The notes under the pieces were generated by a model. The model had not been told where the DNA came from. It did not search any database and worked only from the letters and a program-made list of their open reading frames with translations. 39,501 bases of DNA from positions 1 to 39,501 of the forward strand of contig CANFLL010000034.1 in NCBI GenBank assembly GCA_947447825.1, given 5' to 3'. Position numbers and translations under genes: made by a program. Below are positions 15,769 through 25,042 of the stretch, one piece after another; within the stretch, counting starts at the first letter, position 1, and every line of letters starts with the position of its first letter. Origin of the DNA: Chitinophagaceae bacterium (GTDB lineage: Bacteria; Bacteroidota; Bacteroidia; Chitinophagales; Chitinophagaceae).

Positions 15769-16719
15769 ATGAGAAAATCTTTGCTTGCAGTTTATACAAA
15801 AAAGTTTCAAAGCATCACTACCATTATTGGAGTACTATTACTTTCTATTATTTTCTCACTTACTAATAATGCGCTTGCCCAAAAAGGCACAACAAAAATA
15901 AATAGGTCAGCAGATGGCAAACAGTTCTTTTATTTTGATAATGGCGGAAAGCTGAAATCAGCTCTTAAAGTATATTATTTTAACCCAAAGCCCAATGTTG
16001 ATAGTCTGCCAATTGTTATACTAATGCACGGGGCGCATCGTGATGCATCAGCCTATTTGGATGGACTAATAGATGCAGCAACTGTTTTTAATTGTGTAAT
16101 TGTTGCACCCGAATTTGACAAGGATACTTATCCCGAAACAGACATGTACAATCTTGGTAATGTTTACAGCAAAAAAGAACATCGGTTTAATCCTAAAGAG
16201 GAATGGACTTTTGAGCTAATAGAACCCCTATTTGATGAAGTGGTTAAACAAACCCATAACACCAATAAAGGATATTATATGTATGGTCATTCGGCAGGTG
16301 GTCAATTTGTAACCCGTTTTTTATTGTTCGAACCAGTAAACAGAATCATAAAGGCAGCAGCGGCGAACCCTGGTTGGTACACACTGCCATCAATAGAGGT
16401 GAATTTTCCTTTTGGACTACAAAAATCTAATGTTCCTCCAGCAAATGTTCCATCCATGTATGCCAAGAAACTTTTTCTTTTGTTGGGAACTGCTGATGTG
16501 ATAAGAGAAAGTGTTGACTTTAACTCGTCGGCACAAGCGGATGCTCAAGGAAAAAATAGGTTCGAACGAGGGCAGTTTTTCTTTAATATGGCCAAAAAAA
16601 ATGCAAAGGAATTGAATACATCATTTAATTGGACGGAAGTTTTTGTGCCAGGAATTGGGCATGACAATCAAGGAATGAGCAAGTTTGCCCTATCATTATT
16701 TTTTATGGATATAAAATAG
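15769..16719 (+). CDS. secreted alpha/beta hydrolase (esterase/PHB-depolymerase-like)
   Basis: A 316-residue protein. The N-terminus has a basic stretch then a hydrophobic segment ending NNALAQ, a long signal peptide or anchor (about residues 1-38). The alpha/beta-hydrolase signs are the oxyanion strand VILMHGAHRDASAY, the nucleophile elbow YGHSAGGQF (S175), a likely acid D243 (LLGTADVIRE) and H298 (PGIGHDNQG). This fits esterases of the PHB-depolymerase/acetyl-xylan-esterase type. The ATG at 15769 is preferred over a TTG 6 nt upstream. It lies upstream of the symporter with a 207-nt gap. The substrate is unknown; release of organic acids that the symporter imports is inference. Confidence 0.85.
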   Translation: MRKSLLAVYTKKFQSITTIIGVLLLSIIFSLTNNALAQKGTTKINRSADGKQFFYFDNGGKLKSALKVYYFNPKPNVDSLPIVILMHGAHRDASAYLDGLIDAATVFNCVIVAPEFDKDTYPETDMYNLGNVYSKKEHRFNPKEEWTFELIEPLFDEVVKQTHNTNKGYYMYGHSAGGQFVTRFLLFEPVNRIIKAAAANPGWYTLPSIEVNFPFGLQKSNVPPANVPSMYAKKLFLLLGTADVIRESVDFNSSAQADAQGKNRFERGQFFFNMAKKNAKELNTSFNWTEVFVPGIGHDNQGMSKFALSLFFMDIK

Positions 16720-16926
16720 ACTAGCGGAAAGAGTTGTTGCCAAACTGTGGTAAACTTAATTAGCACAAGAAAAAAATTAGTAATCAATGCTTGAATGGTA
16801 ATAGTGGCTTTTCTGGGCAAATACACTTTCACACGTTTTTTAATCATTAGTACTCATTTTATTGAGAAATACATTAGTCACAATTAATAGTAAACATTGG
16901 TCATAACCCATTATAAAATTATTTAA

Positions 16927-18231
16927 ATGAAGTTCTTAAAGAAACTCTATGTTCAAGTACTAATAGGTGTAGTATTAGGTATTTTGGCTGGTTACCTTTT
17001 TCCATCCTATAATAGTGTTGGAAAAATGATAGGAGAAGGCTATGTGAACTTAATAAAAATGTTGATTGCTCCTCTTATTTTCTTTACTGCAACTGTAGGC
17101 ATTGCAGGCTCTGGCAACATGAGTAAGGCAGGGCGAATAGGAGGGAAGGCAATCATTTATTTTGAAATTGCTTCTACCATTGCCATGATTTTAGGTGTAG
17201 TTGTGGTGAATTTGCTTCAACCAGGTGTTGGTGTTTCAACTCAAAATTTAGCTGTTAAAAGCATTGACACTTATGTGCAGTCGAGTAAGGATGTAAAGTG
17301 GAGCGATTTTATTATGCACATCATTCCTAGTAATGTGGTTGATTCTTTTGCCAAAGGAGAAATTTTACAGGTACTAGTTTTCTCGGTTTTATTTGGCATA
17401 GGGCTTGGAAAATTAGGCGACAGTGGCAAATCGATTGTTATCACTTTTGACAAAATAAACAAAGTTCTGTTCGAGATATTGAATATGATTACCATGCTTA
17501 GTCCGTTGGGCGCATTCGGCGGAATGATGTTTACCATGGGTAAATTTGGATTCAGCACATTGGTTGTTTTAGGAAAGCTGATGCTCACATTTTACCTTGC
17601 TGCAGGCTTTTTTATTTTTGTAATTCTTGGACTAGTCTTAAAATATTACAAGCTAAACATCTTTAAGTTATTAGGATTTATAAAGGAAGAAATTTTAATT
17701 GTTGTTGGATCCTTTAGTAGCGAATCTGTTTTGTCTAATTTGATGTATAAACTAGAAGAAGCAGGTTGTGCACCTTCTGTTGTGGGATTAGTTATCCCAA
17801 CAGGTTATAGTTTCAACTTGGATGGAACTTCTATTTATCTAAGTATGGCCGTCTTATTTATTGCACAGGTTTTTAATGTACACCTTGATGTATGGCAACA
17901 AGCAACCATTATTGGCATATTAATGATTACCAGTAAAGGTGCTGGAGGCATATCCGGAAGCGGGTTTGTAGTTCTAGCTTCAAGTTTAGCGGCCATCAAA
18001 GTAATACCAGTGGAAGGTCTTGCATTGTTAATAGGCGTTGATCGTTTTATGAGTCAAGGAAGGGCTATCACAAATATGATTGGCAACACAATCGCAACAG
18101 TAGTAATTGCAAAGAATGAAAATTTATTGGATATGGACATTTACAACGCCGTTGTTGAAGGAAAGAAAGTAGCAACCCAACAATTGAATGTGTATCCTTT
18201 TCCTCAACAAGAACCGGTTGAAGCATTGTAA
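16927..18231 (+). CDS. dicarboxylate/amino acid:cation symporter (DctA/GltP family)
   Basis: A 434-residue inner-membrane secondary transporter of the SLC1/DAACS family. Transmembrane segments are evident from the first residues (VQVLIGVVLGILAGYLF) through residue 400. Family landmarks: serine-rich hairpin 1 (GSFSSESVLSNLMYKLE), the ion/substrate motif GYSFNLDGTSIYLSMAVLFIA (NMDGT in most relatives), hairpin 2 (SKGAGGISGSGFVVLAS) and the last helix GVDRFMSQGRAITNMIGNTI with the substrate-binding Arg/Asn region. Relatives carry succinate, fumarate, malate, aspartate or glutamate with H+ or Na+. Its neighbours (two porins, pckA) favour C4-dicarboxylates. The first porin gene follows 28 nt downstream. 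Confidence 0.93.
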   Translation: MKFLKKLYVQVLIGVVLGILAGYLFPSYNSVGKMIGEGYVNLIKMLIAPLIFFTATVGIAGSGNMSKAGRIGGKAIIYFEIASTIAMILGVVVVNLLQPGVGVSTQNLAVKSIDTYVQSSKDVKWSDFIMHIIPSNVVDSFAKGEILQVLVFSVLFGIGLGKLGDSGKSIVITFDKINKVLFEILNMITMLSPLGAFGGMMFTMGKFGFSTLVVLGKLMLTFYLAAGFFIFVILGLVLKYYKLNIFKLLGFIKEEILIVVGSFSSESVLSNLMYKLEEAGCAPSVVGLVIPTGYSFNLDGTSIYLSMAVLFIAQVFNVHLDVWQQATIIGILMITSKGAGGISGSGFVVLASSLAAIKVIPVEGLALLIGVDRFMSQGRAITNMIGNTIATVVIAKNENLLDMDIYNAVVEGKKVATQQLNVYPFPQQEPVEAL

Positions 18232-18259
18232 ACAAGTACTAGCGATTTAATTGAACGAT

Positions 18260-19579
18260 ATGAAAAAAATGATATTATTTCTAATCATTACAGGAGTACT
18301 GCAATGGCATTCAGTAGTTGCCCAAGAAATCGATTCTACACTTGCAGTATCTGGTAATGTGCATGTATTGAGATTACAGAAAAGTTACACGATTGGTGAT
18401 GGATTGGTGCTAAGATCTTCTGTGGGGAGAGTAACTTTCAATCAAAGTTTGCAAACTTTATACCTTATTAATTCTAGCAATAACTTCAATACAACAAACT
18501 CAGGTTTTAGCATAAACAGATCGAGGTTAACCATGAAAGGGAATCTTTTCGATAGAAAATTAACCATGATTATGCGTGCTAATTTTGCAAATAATTATCA
18601 AAGTTCTACAAGTGGATCAAGGGCATTTAACTCGGAATTAGATGAAGCGCTCATTCAATATAGTGCTAATCCAAAGCACACATTTAATATTGGGCTGAGG
18701 GCAGACTACATTGACTCTCGTGAACTCAGGGTTGAAGGGGAAGACCTTAGTTTCATCGGGCGAAGTGCTGCATCGCAAGCTTTTGATGCCATTTTTGATT
18801 ATGGTATTCGCTATGTTGGAAAATATAATATTAACACTAATCAATTGCTGAAAACCTATTTGTCCATTACAACAGGAGAAGGAAGGGCTAGTTTACAAAA
18901 GAATTATGGAGGATTGAAGTATGGTATTCGTTTAGATTATTATCCCTTGGGCGAGTTTTCGCATGGAGGTGATGCGCAAATGGAGGATTTGGAAAGAGAA
19001 ACTAAACCAAAGCTAGTTGTAGGTGGTGTTTGTAGTTATAATGATGGTGCCTCCTCTGCTTTTGGAACAAATGGAGGAAGATTTTTATATGGTGATGCAA
19101 ATGGCAAAGTTTTATTGCCATCTTACACTAAGTACATCTTCGATTTCATGTTTAAATTTCGTGGATTCTATTCGTTAGGAAGTGTAATGGCAACCACTGC
19201 AACTGTTCCTACAAACATTACTGGTGCTTATTCGCTGGCTGGAAAGTTCAATACTTACACAGGATTATCGATGCATCAAGTTGATTCTACTGTTAAGTCA
19301 AACCTGAATTTGGGCACTGGATTAAATATTCAAGCAGGGTATTTATTGAAATCAAATTGGGGCTTGGGCGTACGCTACTCACAATTGAATTGTGATATTA
19401 ATTCGGCTTCTTTTGCTAATTATAATAGAAACTACAGTTTTATAGTTACTAAATATTTGGCGGGAAATGATTTAAAGATTCAAGCCCAATTCGATTATTT
19501 TCAAGTAAGAAAAAGCTTGCAATCTTCTAATAATACTGCCAATTGCAATGGTCAGCTAATGTTTTGTGTTAATTTATAA
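18260..19579 (+). CDS. outer-membrane porin-like protein, first of a tandem pair
   Basis: A 439-residue protein with signal peptide (MKKMILFLIITGVLQWHS ending VVAQ) and a long beta-barrel: FNQSLQTLYLINSSNN, RSRLTMKGNLFDRKLTMIM, ALIQYSANPKHTFNIGL, YGIRLDYYPLGEFSHGG, and a terminal strand CNGQLMFCVNL. The layout (RSRLTMKG then an internal GEGRAS loop) resembles phosphate-selective porin O/P-like proteins of Bacteroidota. It shares many blocks with the next gene (SITTGEGRA/SITTGKGQ; YPLGEFSHGG/LPMGDFIKNG; KPKLVVGG/KPKLAIGV), so the two are paralogues. ATG 18260 is preferred over TTG 18251. Probably in one operon with the symporter. Confidence 0.82.
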   Translation: MKKMILFLIITGVLQWHSVVAQEIDSTLAVSGNVHVLRLQKSYTIGDGLVLRSSVGRVTFNQSLQTLYLINSSNNFNTTNSGFSINRSRLTMKGNLFDRKLTMIMRANFANNYQSSTSGSRAFNSELDEALIQYSANPKHTFNIGLRADYIDSRELRVEGEDLSFIGRSAASQAFDAIFDYGIRYVGKYNINTNQLLKTYLSITTGEGRASLQKNYGGLKYGIRLDYYPLGEFSHGGDAQMEDLERETKPKLVVGGVCSYNDGASSAFGTNGGRFLYGDANGKVLLPSYTKYIFDFMFKFRGFYSLGSVMATTATVPTNITGAYSLAGKFNTYTGLSMHQVDSTVKSNLNLGTGLNIQAGYLLKSNWGLGVRYSQLNCDINSASFANYNRNYSFIVTKYLAGNDLKIQAQFDYFQVRKSLQSSNNTANCNGQLMFCVNL

Positions 19580-19589
19580 ATGATATATA

Positions 19590-20882
19590 ATGATTGCTAC
19601 GAAAGTTAATACACTTTTTTTTATTGCTTTGATGCTCTACTCCTCAATAGCCTTTTCTCAAAAAGCAGCTAGTAAATTAATGCCCAAAGATTCCACTTTG
19701 TTATATATAAATGGGGAAGGAACTTTTTTAAGATTGGGCAAACAAGATGGGGTAGTCTTCAATTTTGTAACTACAACTCAAACTGGCTATCAGTTTAATC
19801 AACTAGATTCAACAAATGGAAAAACAAATACCAATAAACTCTCTCTGAACCTTGTGCGAATGGCGTTTACGGCAAGTGGACTAAAAAACAAAGTATCAAT
19901 GGGAATTGTAACAGATTTTACTGGTACATCAGGGATTTTAGAAGGTTGGGTTGGTATTTCTGTATTGAACAATCATGGTAAGTTGACGCTTGGACAAAAG
20001 CAAACAAATACAAACAATAGGCTAGCAATGGCAGATGAAAAATACGCTCAAACAATGGCACAATCAATTGCTGGTAAATCTACTGATGGAATTGTTTATG
20101 GCGGATTGATGCAAAATTTTGTTGGTTCAACCAGAGAGGGCGGATTATTTTTTGAAACAAACTTTAGTGTCAACAAGTGTAAAGTCTATCCTTCTGTTTC
20201 CATAACTACAGGCAAAGGACAAAACTTCTTTGCCACTCAGTCTGGCCCAGGGTTTAAGTATGGCGGAAGAATTGATGTTTTGCCAATGGGAGATTTTATT
20301 AAGAATGGGGCATTCATTGCCCATGACATTTATAGAGAACCTAAACCAAAATTGGCTATTGGCGTTGCAGCAAGTTATAACGTAAAAGCTAATAGCCCAA
20401 TAGGTTCCGACAATGGAACTATCGTATCCCTTTATAATGATTCTAAGGTTCAGGATTGGGCAAACTATAGGAAGCTAGTGGCCGATGTAATTTTTAAATA
20501 TTATGGTTTTTCTTTTGTGAGTGAGTATGTTAGTGCTAGTATCTCTGGTAAAAACTTATTTACCAATGCAAGTGCAACAAGCAAGCTTACAGTGGCAAAT
20601 GCTAGTTCTATTTATAATTTAGGTAGTGCCGTTAATTGTCAGACTTCCTATTCATTAAAAAATGGTTGGACTTTCGATGGGCGTTTTACCCACATAACCC
20701 CAGAAACCTACCTCCCAACCTCATTGGTTCATAACCAAACTTGGTACACGCTAGGCGTTAATAAATATTTAAGTGGAAACGCAGTTAAACTCGGATTAAA
20801 CGCAAATTATATTGAAGACAATAACTCCACTCTCTACAAAAAATCACTAACAGCAAATCTTGCAGCTCAATTAATCTTTTAA
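19590..20882 (+). CDS. outer-membrane porin-like protein, second of a tandem pair
   Basis: A 430-residue protein with signal peptide MIATKVNTLFFIALMLYSSIAFSQ and barrel strands throughout (VVFNFVTTTQTGYQFNQL, KVSMGIVTDFTGTSGI, GWVGISVLNNHGKLTLGQK, FKYGGRIDVLPMGDF), ending in Phe (TANLAAQLIF). It is a diverged copy of the preceding gene and lies 10 nt after it. The GKLTLGQKQT strand and following loop are typical of phosphate-selective-porin-like barrels. It probably supplies an outer-membrane path for the same substrate class as the symporter; this is inferred from operon position. The next gene starts 2 nt after its stop. Confidence 0.82.
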   Translation: MIATKVNTLFFIALMLYSSIAFSQKAASKLMPKDSTLLYINGEGTFLRLGKQDGVVFNFVTTTQTGYQFNQLDSTNGKTNTNKLSLNLVRMAFTASGLKNKVSMGIVTDFTGTSGILEGWVGISVLNNHGKLTLGQKQTNTNNRLAMADEKYAQTMAQSIAGKSTDGIVYGGLMQNFVGSTREGGLFFETNFSVNKCKVYPSVSITTGKGQNFFATQSGPGFKYGGRIDVLPMGDFIKNGAFIAHDIYREPKPKLAIGVAASYNVKANSPIGSDNGTIVSLYNDSKVQDWANYRKLVADVIFKYYGFSFVSEYVSASISGKNLFTNASATSKLTVANASSIYNLGSAVNCQTSYSLKNGWTFDGRFTHITPETYLPTSLVHNQTWYTLGVNKYLSGNAVKLGLNANYIEDNNSTLYKKSLTANLAAQLIF

Positions 20883-20884
20883 AA

Positions 20885-21676
20885 ATGATTGCTATGAAAA
20901 GAAATAGTATAATATATATACTCGCCTTGTTTATGTTGACTGCTTGCAGTTCAAAGCTAGATTTCACTACACCCTCCACACCAGTAACCCCTCCTGTAGT
21001 TGGCAATACTGAATTAATTATTTCTGAACTTTCTACTGCCATTAATACCTACACCGGACCTAATGGGTTGAAGAGCAGGAATCATTATGTAGAGTTATGG
21101 AATGGTACCACAAAAAGCATCGATTTATCAAATTATGCAATAGGCTATCAAGCGGTTACGGATACCAATACGCTGTCTGTTTGGAAATTTCAGACAAGCA
21201 ACTTTTTTATTTTAAAAGGTATTTTGTCTGCGTCTAAAGCTTATGTGATTGGTTCTCCCATTGCAGACACGGCTGTAATAAAGTCCGACACATTATGGGG
21301 CACATCAAGCACTGCCTCAGCAGATGCCTCCTCTCCGTTGCAATTATCTGGTAACAGTGCAATAGCCTTGTTGAAAAAAGATGCAACAGGTAGTTACAGT
21401 TTAGGTGGCGTAAATTTTAAAATAGTAGATGTATTCTGTAGTCCATCAGTTGCCAGACTAGCTTTTACAGGAACACAAAGTTCTAGAAATAATATCTATT
21501 GGGCAATTGGAGACACCACCACTGATACTAGAAATAGAACATTTAAACGCAAGAGTACTGTTACAAGTCCGCAGCCAGATTGGAGTATTTCTAATGCCAT
21601 TGGTAATTCTCAATGGGAAGTATCGGGAGACAAAAAATGGGACTTTACCAATGTTGGCATATTTACTATTCATTAG
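20885..21676 (+). CDS. lipoprotein with lamin-tail domain
   Basis: A 263-residue protein with a lipoprotein signal (IIYILALFMLTACSS, lipobox LTAC, Cys about residue 21). A lamin-tail (LTD) domain follows: LIISELSTAINTYTGP ... NHYVELWNGTTKSIDLSNY, where E-L-W-N after a loop is the LTD hallmark, then VWKFQTSNFFILKG and SNAIALL-type strands. LTD domains occur in secreted nucleases, phosphatases and hydrolases of Bacteroidota, often beside catalytic domains; here there is none. It is translationally close to the porin before it, so it probably lies on the outer membrane as a member of the same operon. Confidence 0.85.
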   Translation: MIAMKRNSIIYILALFMLTACSSKLDFTTPSTPVTPPVVGNTELIISELSTAINTYTGPNGLKSRNHYVELWNGTTKSIDLSNYAIGYQAVTDTNTLSVWKFQTSNFFILKGILSASKAYVIGSPIADTAVIKSDTLWGTSSTASADASSPLQLSGNSAIALLKKDATGSYSLGGVNFKIVDVFCSPSVARLAFTGTQSSRNNIYWAIGDTTTDTRNRTFKRKSTVTSPQPDWSISNAIGNSQWEVSGDKKWDFTNVGIFTIH

Positions 21677-21786
21677 GTAAATACAACGCTTATTAATCTT
21701 AGCTAGATGCAACGCCTGTTCCCATTTCGTTGGGCAACATGAGCCATTCTATTGCCTATCATTTTTTAATTTTCACAACTAATAAA

Positions 21787-23022
21787 ATGAAATCACTAGC
21801 ACATTTCACGTTGGTTTATCTCTGTGTTTTATTATCTGCAGTTTCTTGTACACCCACTTCTGTAAACCCTACTGGAGAAACAAGCAACACTGTTTTTTCA
21901 GTTTCTGTTACCAATGGCTATGGTTCGGGTAAGTACAAAGTGGGGGATACTGTTCATATATGGAGTAGAGAGTGCACAGATAATGAAACTTTTACTGGTT
22001 GGTTGGGCGACACCTCTTCATTTGCAGGGAATATCGAATGGCACACTTGGTTTTTAATGCCTGCCAAAAATATTAAAGTAACAGCCTCCTTTCAGCCAGT
22101 AAATTACAAGATGGTACATGAACGAATAAGGGGGAAAGACATGGTGAAAAATGTTTATTATAACCTTTCACCAGCCAATAAGGGTATTGTTTACTTGTTT
22201 CATGGAGCGGGAGGTTCTGCTAGTTATTGGGTAGAAAACTATGAACCTGTGGCCTTATTGAAAGACTTATTAGTAAATGGATTTGGTGTGATTATTACTG
22301 AGGCAGAAGAAGTGTCCCTAAAAACAGGAGGTGGTTCGCCTAGATGGAATACCACAATTTTAGATAGTTCTACTAATACAGATTTTGCTAATCTAATAAC
22401 CCTAACAGATACTTTTATTAAAAGAGGGCTTATCAACACTATCGTTCCAAAATATTCTATTGGTCAAAGTAATGGTGGTAGTGCTTCCATTGCAGTTTCC
22501 TCTTATTTTAAGTTCAAAGCCGGAATAGCTTACTGTGCAGCAGGTGGTGCAGCAACTTCTGCTATTTCTGCCACAACCAGTCCCGTTATGTTTTGTTTGC
22601 AACAACTAGACAATAATAGTTTGATGGGTGTTACTGGTAATGCAAATGCCATCAAAAACTCCAACACTTTAAAGAGCAAAGGCATTTGCAGTGCGTACTT
22701 TCAAAATATCCCATCTCCACTTTATGCCGAAAGATTTGCCAGAAATGTTGGCATCTCCATCGCACTTTCTACTGCTATTTTTAAAGAGATTAAAGCCAAT
22801 GGGTTGCTAGATAGTACCAATCATTTTATGGGTTATTATGATAATTTATGGAATGCAGTAAAAGCACACTCACAAAGTTTTCCCTCAATTTCAGGGTTGT
22901 CTTCATCTCAAAAAGCAATTGTTAATGAGCAACTAAATTGCCTTACCACTGCCCACCAGTTTTATAGTGATCATAATTTATCAACCATCAAATTTTTAAA
23001 CAATCCATGTTCATTTCATTAA
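21787..23022 (+). CDS. lipoprotein alpha/beta hydrolase with InlB-type repeat
   Basis: A 411-residue protein starting at ATG 21787 (MKSLAHFTLVYLCVLLSAVS), which gives a proper lipoprotein signal with lipobox SAVSC; the frame extends upstream to 21730 without a signal. After it comes a short bacterial beta-repeat domain (VSVTNGYGSGKYKVGDTVHI ... MPAKNIKVTASFQP), as in InlB-B/Flg_new repeats. The catalytic domain follows: oxyanion strand GIVYLFHGAGGSASYW and nucleophile elbow IGQSNGGSA (S228). The final acid/His are not certain (H near ANGLLDSTNHFMG or LTTAHQFYSDH). Substrate unknown. It ends the operon with the porins. Confidence 0.8.
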   Translation: MKSLAHFTLVYLCVLLSAVSCTPTSVNPTGETSNTVFSVSVTNGYGSGKYKVGDTVHIWSRECTDNETFTGWLGDTSSFAGNIEWHTWFLMPAKNIKVTASFQPVNYKMVHERIRGKDMVKNVYYNLSPANKGIVYLFHGAGGSASYWVENYEPVALLKDLLVNGFGVIITEAEEVSLKTGGGSPRWNTTILDSSTNTDFANLITLTDTFIKRGLINTIVPKYSIGQSNGGSASIAVSSYFKFKAGIAYCAAGGAATSAISATTSPVMFCLQQLDNNSLMGVTGNANAIKNSNTLKSKGICSAYFQNIPSPLYAERFARNVGISIALSTAIFKEIKANGLLDSTNHFMGYYDNLWNAVKAHSQSFPSISGLSSSQKAIVNEQLNCLTTAHQFYSDHNLSTIKFLNNPCSFH

Positions 23023-23096
23023 TAAACAAATAGCGTTGTTAGGCAACTTGTCAATTTTTGAGGAGGAATTAAAATGAATAATTGAACACAATTTAG

Positions 23097-23199
23097 ACGG
23101 ATGCAAATAAGTTTTTCGCGTAATAACCGAAATGCCAACCCTATAAGGGTTCAAAACCCTTATAGGGATTCACCGTCAGCGAAAAACTTATTTACACCA
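23097..23199. repeat. nested inverted-repeat element (REP/MITE-like)
   Basis: Outer arms AAATAAGTTTTTCGC (23105-23119) and GCGAAAAACTTATTT (23179-23193) are perfect 15-bp complements; near-matching bases extend outward. Inside is a second hairpin of 13-bp arms starting CCCTATAAGGG with a 3-nt gap (about 23139-23167), itself made of near-palindromic halves. The whole is about 100 bp and lies between the hydrolase and pckA. It has no coding capacity. Confidence 0.8.
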
Positions 23200-23315
23200 G
23201 TTTATGCTTGCTTTTCAATTTCCCTATTCTCTTTAAAATCCATGCTGCTTTAGGGGGTAAAACTCCCTTGAGTTATAAAAAGAAAATATTTTTTAACCGT
23301 AAAATAGTATCACAG

Positions 23316-24923
23316 ATGGAAAGTACCAACAAACAAGAGATGGTTTTAAAGGAATTAAAACGTATCGGAATTAAAAATGAACAATTCTATTATCAGCTTC
23401 CAGCTAAAGAATTGGTTGAACAAACACTGTTTAGAAACGAAGGAATGCTGAATGACACTGGCGCACTGTGCATTAATACCGGCATTTTTACAGGGCGTAG
23501 TCCAAAAGACAAGTTTATTGTAAGAGACTTACTTACCGAAGACACGGTTGATTGGGGCGGATTCAATAACCCGATTGAGGAGCATTATTTCATTGCTTTA
23601 AAAAACAAACTTTTAGCCTACTTAAACAATAAAGAAAAAATATGGGTAAGAGATGCCTATGCTTGTGCCGATGCTAAACATCAGCTAAACATCAGGATAA
23701 TAAATGAAAACCCTTGGAGCAATATATTTTGCTACAATATGTTTTTACGTCCAGAAACTGATGAACTAGATAGTTTTTTACCAGAATGGCATATAATTCA
23801 GGCGCCTAGTTTTTTTGCGGATCCAACTATTGATGGCGTCATCTCAACAAATTTCTCCATCGTATCTTTCACACACAAAATAATTATCATTGGAGGATCA
23901 GGATATACAGGGGAGATGAAAAAAGGCATTTTTACCATTCTAAATTATATCCTTCCAATACAAAAAAACATTTTAAGCATGCATTGCAGTGCTAACATAG
24001 GCAATGATGGTGATGTGGCTGTATTTTTTGGATTGAGTGGAACAGGAAAAACAACACTTAGTGCAGACCCCGAACGGAAGCTGATAGGCGATGATGAACA
24101 TGGCTGGACTGATGACAGTGTTTTTAATTTTGAAGGAGGATGCTATGCAAAGTGTATTGATTTAAGCGAAGAAAAAGAGCCTGAGATTTTCAATGCCATA
24201 AAAAATGGGGCATTAGTAGAAAATGTAGTCTTTAAAGAAGGAACAACCACGATAGATTTTGCAGACAAATCAATTACTGAAAACACAAGGGTTAGCTATC
24301 CATTGAGTTATATTAGTAATGCTGTTGCCCCAAGTATTGGTGGTGTGCCCCAAAATATTTTTTTTCTTACATGTGATGCTTACGGCGTTTTGCCCCCCAT
24401 TAGTAAGTTGTCGCCCGAACAAGCAATGTATCAATTTATTAGTGGCTACACGGCAAAAATTGCTGGCACAGAAGCAGGAATTACCGAACCTAAAGCCACC
24501 TTTAGTGCTTGCTTTGGTGCACCATTTCTTCCATTACACCCAGGATATTATGCTGAAATGTTGGGAAAAAAGATTAAGCAACATAATGTGAATGTTTGGT
24601 TAGTGAATACTGGCTGGAGTGGTGGCGGTTATGGTGTGGGCAAAAGAATGAAACTGTCCTACACTAGGGCAATGATTACTGCCGCATTAAATGGTTCATT
24701 GAATAATGTTGAATATAAAACCAATCCCGTTTTTGGAATAATCACTCCATCAACATGCCCCAATGTACCTTCTGAAATTTTGAATCCAAAAGACACTTGG
24801 ATTGATAAGGAAGCTTATGATAATGTGGCAAACAGTTTAGCCAAAATGTTCATCAATAACTTTAAAAAATATGAGGCTGGGGTAAATGCAGATATTGTAG
24901 CAGCAGCTCCCAAAGTATTCTAA
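23316..24923 (+). CDS. pckA: phosphoenolpyruvate carboxykinase (ATP)
   Basis: A 535-residue cytosolic enzyme converting oxaloacetate plus ATP to PEP, CO2 and ADP, the entry to gluconeogenesis. Motifs seen: FTGRSPKDKFIVRD near the N-terminus, HCSANIGNDGDVAVFFGLSG followed by TGKTTLS (P-loop), LIGDDEHGWTDDSVFNFEGG (metal-binding/kinase-2 region), YPLSYISNAVAPS, FLTCDAYGVLPPIS, NTGWSGGGYGVGKRM. The frame is open from 23208, but ATG 23316 (MESTNKQEMVLKEL) gives the family's usual length and avoids a low-quality N-terminal extension. Placed after the symporter cluster, it fits growth on C4 acids. Confidence 0.96.
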   Translation: MESTNKQEMVLKELKRIGIKNEQFYYQLPAKELVEQTLFRNEGMLNDTGALCINTGIFTGRSPKDKFIVRDLLTEDTVDWGGFNNPIEEHYFIALKNKLLAYLNNKEKIWVRDAYACADAKHQLNIRIINENPWSNIFCYNMFLRPETDELDSFLPEWHIIQAPSFFADPTIDGVISTNFSIVSFTHKIIIIGGSGYTGEMKKGIFTILNYILPIQKNILSMHCSANIGNDGDVAVFFGLSGTGKTTLSADPERKLIGDDEHGWTDDSVFNFEGGCYAKCIDLSEEKEPEIFNAIKNGALVENVVFKEGTTTIDFADKSITENTRVSYPLSYISNAVAPSIGGVPQNIFFLTCDAYGVLPPISKLSPEQAMYQFISGYTAKIAGTEAGITEPKATFSACFGAPFLPLHPGYYAEMLGKKIKQHNVNVWLVNTGWSGGGYGVGKRMKLSYTRAMITAALNGSLNNVEYKTNPVFGIITPSTCPNVPSEILNPKDTWIDKEAYDNVANSLAKMFINNFKKYEAGVNADIVAAAPKVF

Positions 24924-25042
24924 AAAGGGATGAGATATTGGTTTTACCACAATCATCGCAAGTTGAAAACAAGTGAGATGTAAGGTTGAAAAAAGGCAAA
25001 GTGAGCAGTGTTTTGTATAAAGTCAGCACTCTTTTAGTAATT

